Part shown: piece after piece, positions 8,977 through 11,749 of the stretch
Layout: every line of letters begins with the position of its first letter
How positions within the stretch are numbered: position 1 is the first letter of the stretch
Source of the DNA: Actinomycetes bacterium
GTDB lineage: Bacteria > Actinomycetota > Thermoleophilia > Solirubrobacterales > Solirubrobacteraceae
Direction of reading: 5' to 3'
Assembly: GCA_023405705.1 (NCBI GenBank)
Contig: JAEXXR010000408.1
Span: 1-11,749 of the forward strand
Length of the DNA: 11,749 nucleotides
The notes under the pieces: generated by a model
What the model was told of the DNA's origin: nothing
Seen by the model: only the letters and a program-made list of their open reading frames with translations
The model's database searches: none
Translations under genes and position numbers: made by a program

Positions 8977-9572
8977 CAGGCGGCCGCGGCCTCCGCACGC
9001 GGCAGCGGGCGCGGCCCGAAGAGGAAGTTGCGCAGCAGCTCGTGACCCTGCTCGGTCAGGACCGACTCCGGGTGGAACTGGATCCCCTCGGCCGGCAGCG
9101 TCTTGTGGCGCAGCGCCATGATCACGCCGCCGCCGCGGGCGGAGACCTCCAGCTCGTCGGGCAGCTGCTCGTCGACCACCAGCGAGTGGTAGCGACCGAC
9201 GGTCAGCGGCGACTCGAGGCCGGCGAAGACGGTTCTGCCGTCGTGCTCGACCGGCTCGGTCTTGCCGTGCACCGGCTTGTGGCGGATCACTCTCCCGCCG
9301 TACGCCTGGCCGAGCGCCTGGTGGCCGAGGCAGACCCCGAGGACGGGGATGCCGGCGGCCGGGAAGCGGCGCAGCACCTCGATCGAGATGCCGGACTCGT
9401 CGGGTGTGCACGGGCCGGGCGAGACGATCACGCGATCGTAGCCGCGCAGCAGCAGGTCGTCCACGGAGGCGTGGTCGTTGCGCACGACCTCGACCTCCGC
9501 CCCCAGCTCGCCCAGGTACTGGACGAGGTTGTAGGTGAAGGAGTCGTAGTTGTCGACGACGAGGACGCGCAT
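8976..9572 (-). CDS. trpG: Anthranilate synthase component II (glutamine amidotransferase)
   Basis: Releases ammonia from glutamine for TrpE. 198 aa, class I amidotransferase without a fused domain. Motifs: VDNYDSFTYNL (6-16), the usual TrpG/PabA opening; SPGPCTPDESG (51-61); GVCLGHQALGQA (79-90) with nucleophile Cys81; KPVHGKT (99-105); RYHSLVV (127-133); FHPES (166-170) with His167 and Glu169. It starts 2 nt after the trpE stop, with GGAG 12 nt upstream. Such proteins often serve both anthranilate and p-aminobenzoate synthesis; whether this one does cannot be decided without knowing if a separate pabA exists. Confidence 0.95.
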   Translation of the reverse strand: MRVLVVDNYDSFTYNLVQYLGELGAEVEVVRNDHASVDDLLLRGYDRVIVSPGPCTPDESGISIEVLRRFPAAGIPVLGVCLGHQALGQAYGGRVIRHKPVHGKTEPVEHDGRTVFAGLESPLTVGRYHSLVVDEQLPDELEVSARGGGVIMALRHKTLPAEGIQFHPESVLTEQGHELLRNFLFGPRPLPRAEAAAA

Positions 9573-9574
9573 GC

Positions 9575-11062
9575 TCAGGGCCACTCCGGTTGTGCCGTCG
9601 CGAGCGCGATCGCCTGGCGCACCGCGCGCGCCTTCGCCTCCGACTCGCGGAACTCGTAGTCGGGCTTCGCGTCGGCGACGGTGCCGCCGCCGGCCTGCAC
9701 GTGCGCGACGCCGTCCTTGACGACGACCGTGCGGATGTGGATGCAGGTGTCGAGGTCGCCCGTGTAGGAGAGGTAGCCGATCGCGCCGCCGTAGCCGCCG
9801 CGCTTGACCGGCTCCAGCTCGTCGATGATCTGCATCGCGCGGACCTTCGGCGCGCCCGAGAGCGTGCCGGCCGGCAGGATCGAGCGCAGCGCGTCGAGCG
9901 GGCCGATCCCCTCGCGCAGCCTGCCCGAGACGCGCGAGACGATGTGCATCACGTGGCTGTACAGCTCGATCTCCATGTACCCGTCGACGTTGACCGAGCC
10001 GTACTCGCTGACGCGGCCGACGTCGTTGCGGGCGAGGTCGACGAGCATGACGTGCTCGGAGCACTCCTTCTCGTCGGCGAGCAGCTCCTCGGCCAGGCGC
10101 GCGTCCTCGTCGGCGTCCGCGCCGCGCGGGCGGGTGCCGGCGATCGGGCGGGTGCGCACGACGCCCTCTCCGACCGTCAGCAGCGGCTCGGGGCTCGCGC
10201 CGGCGATCTCGAAGTCGCCGAAGTCGAGGAAGTACATGTACGGACTGGGGTTGACGGCGCGCAGGCCGCGGTAGATCGAGAACGCCTCGATCCCGACCTC
10301 GGCCGACCAGCGCTGCGACGGGACCACCTGGTAGGCGTCGCCGGCGTGGATGTACTCGACGATCCGCGAGACCATCCCCTCGAACTGCTCGCGCGGCATG
10401 TTGCTCTGCAGCTCGACGGCGCGGTCGGCATCACGCGACGGCGGGCGCTGCGGCCGCGGGACCGGGCCCTGCAGCTTCCAGCGGACCTCCTCGATCGTCT
10501 CGACCGCGGCCGCGTAGGCGGCGTCGAGGTCGTCGGCCTCGGCGTCGACGTTCGCGAGCACGTGCAGCTCGTGGCGGAGGTGGTCGAAGGCGACGATCAC
10601 GTCGGTCAGCATCAGCGCCAGGTCGGGCAGCCCGACCGGGTCGGGGTTCGGCTCGCCGAGCGGCTCGACGGTGCGCACGAGGTCGTAGCCGAACATGCCG
10701 ACGGCGCCGCCCGAGAACGGCGGCAGGCCGGGGACCTGCGCCTGTCTCGCCTGCGCGACCGCGGCGGCGGCGAGCGCGTACGGGTCGCCCTCGTCGCCGA
10801 GCGACCAGCGCAGCACGCTGCGGGGACGGAAGCCGATGAACGACCAGCGGCCCATGCGGCCGTGCTCGGCCGACTCCAGCAGGAACGACGGGCCGTCGCC
10901 GCGCAGCTTCAGGTAGGCGGAGACCGGCGTCTCGATGTCGTCGACGAAGGTGTGCCGCAGCGGCACGAGCGTGTGCTCGCGCGCGAGCGCGCGGACCTCC
11001 TCCAGCGACGGCGTGACGCGCAGGCCGGCGCCGGTGTCGGTGGTGTGCGTCGAAGGGCTCAT
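9575..11062 (-). CDS. trpE: Anthranilate synthase component I
   Basis: Forms anthranilate from chorismate with ammonia supplied by TrpG; the committed step of the pathway. 495 aa, full length. N-terminal half: LLES (61-64), part of the tryptophan feedback site in characterised enzymes, then GRWSFIG (71-77) and GGAVGMFGYD (about 118-127). C-terminal chorismate-binding half: DAYQVVPSQR (about 242-251), PIAGTRPRG (306-314), DEKECSEHVMLVDLARND (about 330-347) with the catalytic Glu/His region, AGTLSGAPK (about 398-406), YGGAIGYLS (about 424-432) and QAGGGTVADA (about 456-465). The retained LLES motif suggests inhibition by tryptophan; this is inferred, not shown. It begins 5 nt after the hisIE stop with no clear ribosome-binding site. 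It is not fused to TrpG. Confidence 0.97.
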   Translation of the reverse strand: MSPSTHTTDTGAGLRVTPSLEEVRALAREHTLVPLRHTFVDDIETPVSAYLKLRGDGPSFLLESAEHGRMGRWSFIGFRPRSVLRWSLGDEGDPYALAAAAVAQARQAQVPGLPPFSGGAVGMFGYDLVRTVEPLGEPNPDPVGLPDLALMLTDVIVAFDHLRHELHVLANVDAEADDLDAAYAAAVETIEEVRWKLQGPVPRPQRPPSRDADRAVELQSNMPREQFEGMVSRIVEYIHAGDAYQVVPSQRWSAEVGIEAFSIYRGLRAVNPSPYMYFLDFGDFEIAGASPEPLLTVGEGVVRTRPIAGTRPRGADADEDARLAEELLADEKECSEHVMLVDLARNDVGRVSEYGSVNVDGYMEIELYSHVMHIVSRVSGRLREGIGPLDALRSILPAGTLSGAPKVRAMQIIDELEPVKRGGYGGAIGYLSYTGDLDTCIHIRTVVVKDGVAHVQAGGGTVADAKPDYEFRESEAKARAVRQAIALATAQPEWP

Positions 11063-11067
11063 CGCGA

Positions 11068-11673
11068 TCAGCGGCTGCGCTCGTCGAGCACGCGCCCGGC
11101 GTCGGCGAGCGTCAGCCCGCGCGTCCGCAGCAGCACCGTGAGATGGTAGATCACGTCGGCGGCCTCGTTTGCGACCCGCTCGTCGCTCTCCTCGCGCACC
11201 GCGCGCACGACCTCCTCGGCCTCCTCCTCGACCTTCGCGCCGGCGAGCGCGGGGTCGGCGAGCAGCTTCGCCGTCCAGGAGCCGTCGGGCCGCTCGCTCG
11301 CGCGCGCGGCGATCGTCCGCTCCAGTCTCGGCAGCACCTCGTACGGCGCGCCGTTGTCGGCGTCGCCGTTGAAGAAGCAGGTCCGCTCGCCGGTGTGGCA
11401 GGCGGGGCCGGAGGGCTCGACCAGCGCGACGAGCGCGTCACGGTCGCAGTCGACGCGCAGCGCGCGCACCTTCTGCGTGTTGCCCGAAGTCGCTCCCTTG
11501 TGCCACAGCTCGTCGCGCGAGCGGCTCCAGAAGTGGATCTCGCCGGTCTCCTGGGTCTTGCGAAGGGCCTCTGCGTTCATGTACGCCAGCGTGAGGACCT
11601 CGCCGGTGCGCCAGTCCTGCATCACGCACGGCACGAGGCCCCTGTCGTCGAACGCGATGTCTAGATCGGGCAT
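11068..11673 (-). CDS. hisIE: Bifunctional phosphoribosyl-AMP cyclohydrolase / phosphoribosyl-ATP pyrophosphatase
   Basis: Catalyses the second and third steps of histidine synthesis. 201 aa with two fused domains. HisI (about 1-108): LTLAYMN (27-33), [11 protein letters not shown] (47-57), KGATSGN (59-65), VDCDRDA (74-80) with metal-binding Asp75/Cys76/Asp77, and CHTGERTC (92-99) giving zinc Cys92 and Cys99. HisE (about 112-200), a MazG-like helical domain: [10 protein letters not shown] (147-156) and [11 protein letters not shown] (168-178), the Mg-binding acidic residues. The fusion is standard in proteobacteria; many Actinobacteria encode separate HisI and HisE. It is the first gene of the operon seen here, 5 nt before trpE. 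No Shine-Dalgarno precedes the ATG; a TACAAT box 10 nt upstream suggests a nearly leaderless mRNA. Confidence 0.96.
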   Translation of the reverse strand: MPDLDIAFDDRGLVPCVMQDWRTGEVLTLAYMNAEALRKTQETGEIHFWSRSRDELWHKGATSGNTQKVRALRVDCDRDALVALVEPSGPACHTGERTCFFNGDADNGAPYEVLPRLERTIAARASERPDGSWTAKLLADPALAGAKVEEEAEEVVRAVREESDERVANEAADVIYHLTVLLRTRGLTLADAGRVLDERSR

Positions 11674-11683
11674 CGGTCGAGGG

Positions 11684-11689
11684 ATTGTA
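11684..11689 (-). promoter_or_regulatory. Candidate -10 box (TACAAT) of the hisIE-trp operon
   Basis: On the minus strand TACAAT (5 of 6 to TATAAT) ends 10 nt before the hisIE ATG, in an otherwise very G/C-rich stretch. Transcription starting 6-8 nt later would leave a leader of only a few nucleotides, leaving no room for an attenuator or riboswitch. A -35 match is not evident. A 12-bp palindrome (11706-11717) lies in the -35 region and could be an operator, though palindromes of that size are expected by chance in such DNA. Confidence 0.4.
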
Positions 11690-11719
11690 CGTCGCCCGGC
11701 GCGGAGAGCGCGCGCTCCC

Positions 11720-11745
11720 CGGCGGCGCGGGCGCCCGCGCCGCCG
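11720..11745. repeat. 26-bp perfect G/C palindrome upstream of hisIE
   Basis: Bases 11720-11745 are fully self-complementary, centred between 11732 and 11733, and made only of G and C. As RNA this would give a stem of about 11 bp with a tiny loop. It lies 47 nt upstream of the hisIE start and is followed, in minus-strand direction, by the -10-like box. The simplest reading is the terminator of an upstream gene outside the window; an operator is the alternative. Confidence 0.5.
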
Positions 11746-11749
11746 CCGC

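Noticed and set aside
9590..11149. Plus-strand open frame (519 codons) antisense to trpE
   Set aside because: Repetitive Arg/Val/Asp-rich translation without motifs; a shadow of trpE.
11674..11749. trp leader peptide, T-box or attenuator before hisIE
   Set aside because: The candidate -10 box lies 10 nt from the ATG, leaving no room for a leader, and no Trp-codon run is present.

Overview
The window is GC-rich DNA with actinobacterial character. It contains a complete, contiguous tryptophan operon on the minus strand, plus a short glycolysis/uptake block at the left end. Gene content, the arginine-rich and alanine-rich coding style, and leaderless-type promoters suggest a deep-branching actinobacterium such as Thermoleophilia (Solirubrobacterales/Conexibacter-like). 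That placement is inference: no rRNA or marker gene is present. A dedicated trpF is also unlike Streptomyces or Mycobacterium, which use the bifunctional HisA/TrpF enzyme PriA.

Left block (1-2948). The C-terminal end of a TIGR01777-type NAD(P)-dependent epimerase (+) converges on a lipoprotein of the LivJ-like periplasmic-binding family (-, TTG start). That lipoprotein gene is divergent from a 6-phosphofructokinase (+, 1742-2779). The 119-nt divergent intergenic region carries -10-like boxes 7 and 9 nt before the two start codons, and neither start has a Shine-Dalgarno sequence. Leaderless transcripts are therefore likely. The phosphofructokinase has the Lys124 signature of pyrophosphate-type enzymes and an unusual His where the ATP/PPi-discriminating residue lies. 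Stem-loops follow each gene end.

Main block (2949-11673, minus strand, read right to left): hisIE - trpE - trpG - trpD - trpC - htrA - trpF - trpB - trpA - small two-TM protein. Most junctions are tight: trpE/trpG gap 2 nt, trpG/trpD TGATG, trpD/trpC ATGA, trpF/trpB ATGA, trpB/trpA ATGA. This implies one translationally coupled operon. Together the seven trp proteins convert chorismate to L-tryptophan: TrpE/G make anthranilate, TrpD phosphoribosylates it, TrpF isomerises the product, TrpC closes the indole ring, and TrpB/A make tryptophan. HisIE performs two early steps of histidine synthesis. A membrane-anchored HtrA-type serine protease sits in the middle of the operon with 72- and 79-nt flanks, and a 65-aa membrane protein of unknown function ends it.

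Right edge (11674-11749): a TACAAT -10-like box just before hisIE and a 26-bp perfect G/C palindrome further upstream. The gene beyond lies outside the window.

I see no CRISPR array, tRNA, rRNA, insertion sequence, phage gene or defence system. The most notable points are the PFK active-site combination, the protease inside the trp operon, the uneven use of the AGA arginine codon between genes, and a TrpD with a shortened glycine-rich loop.
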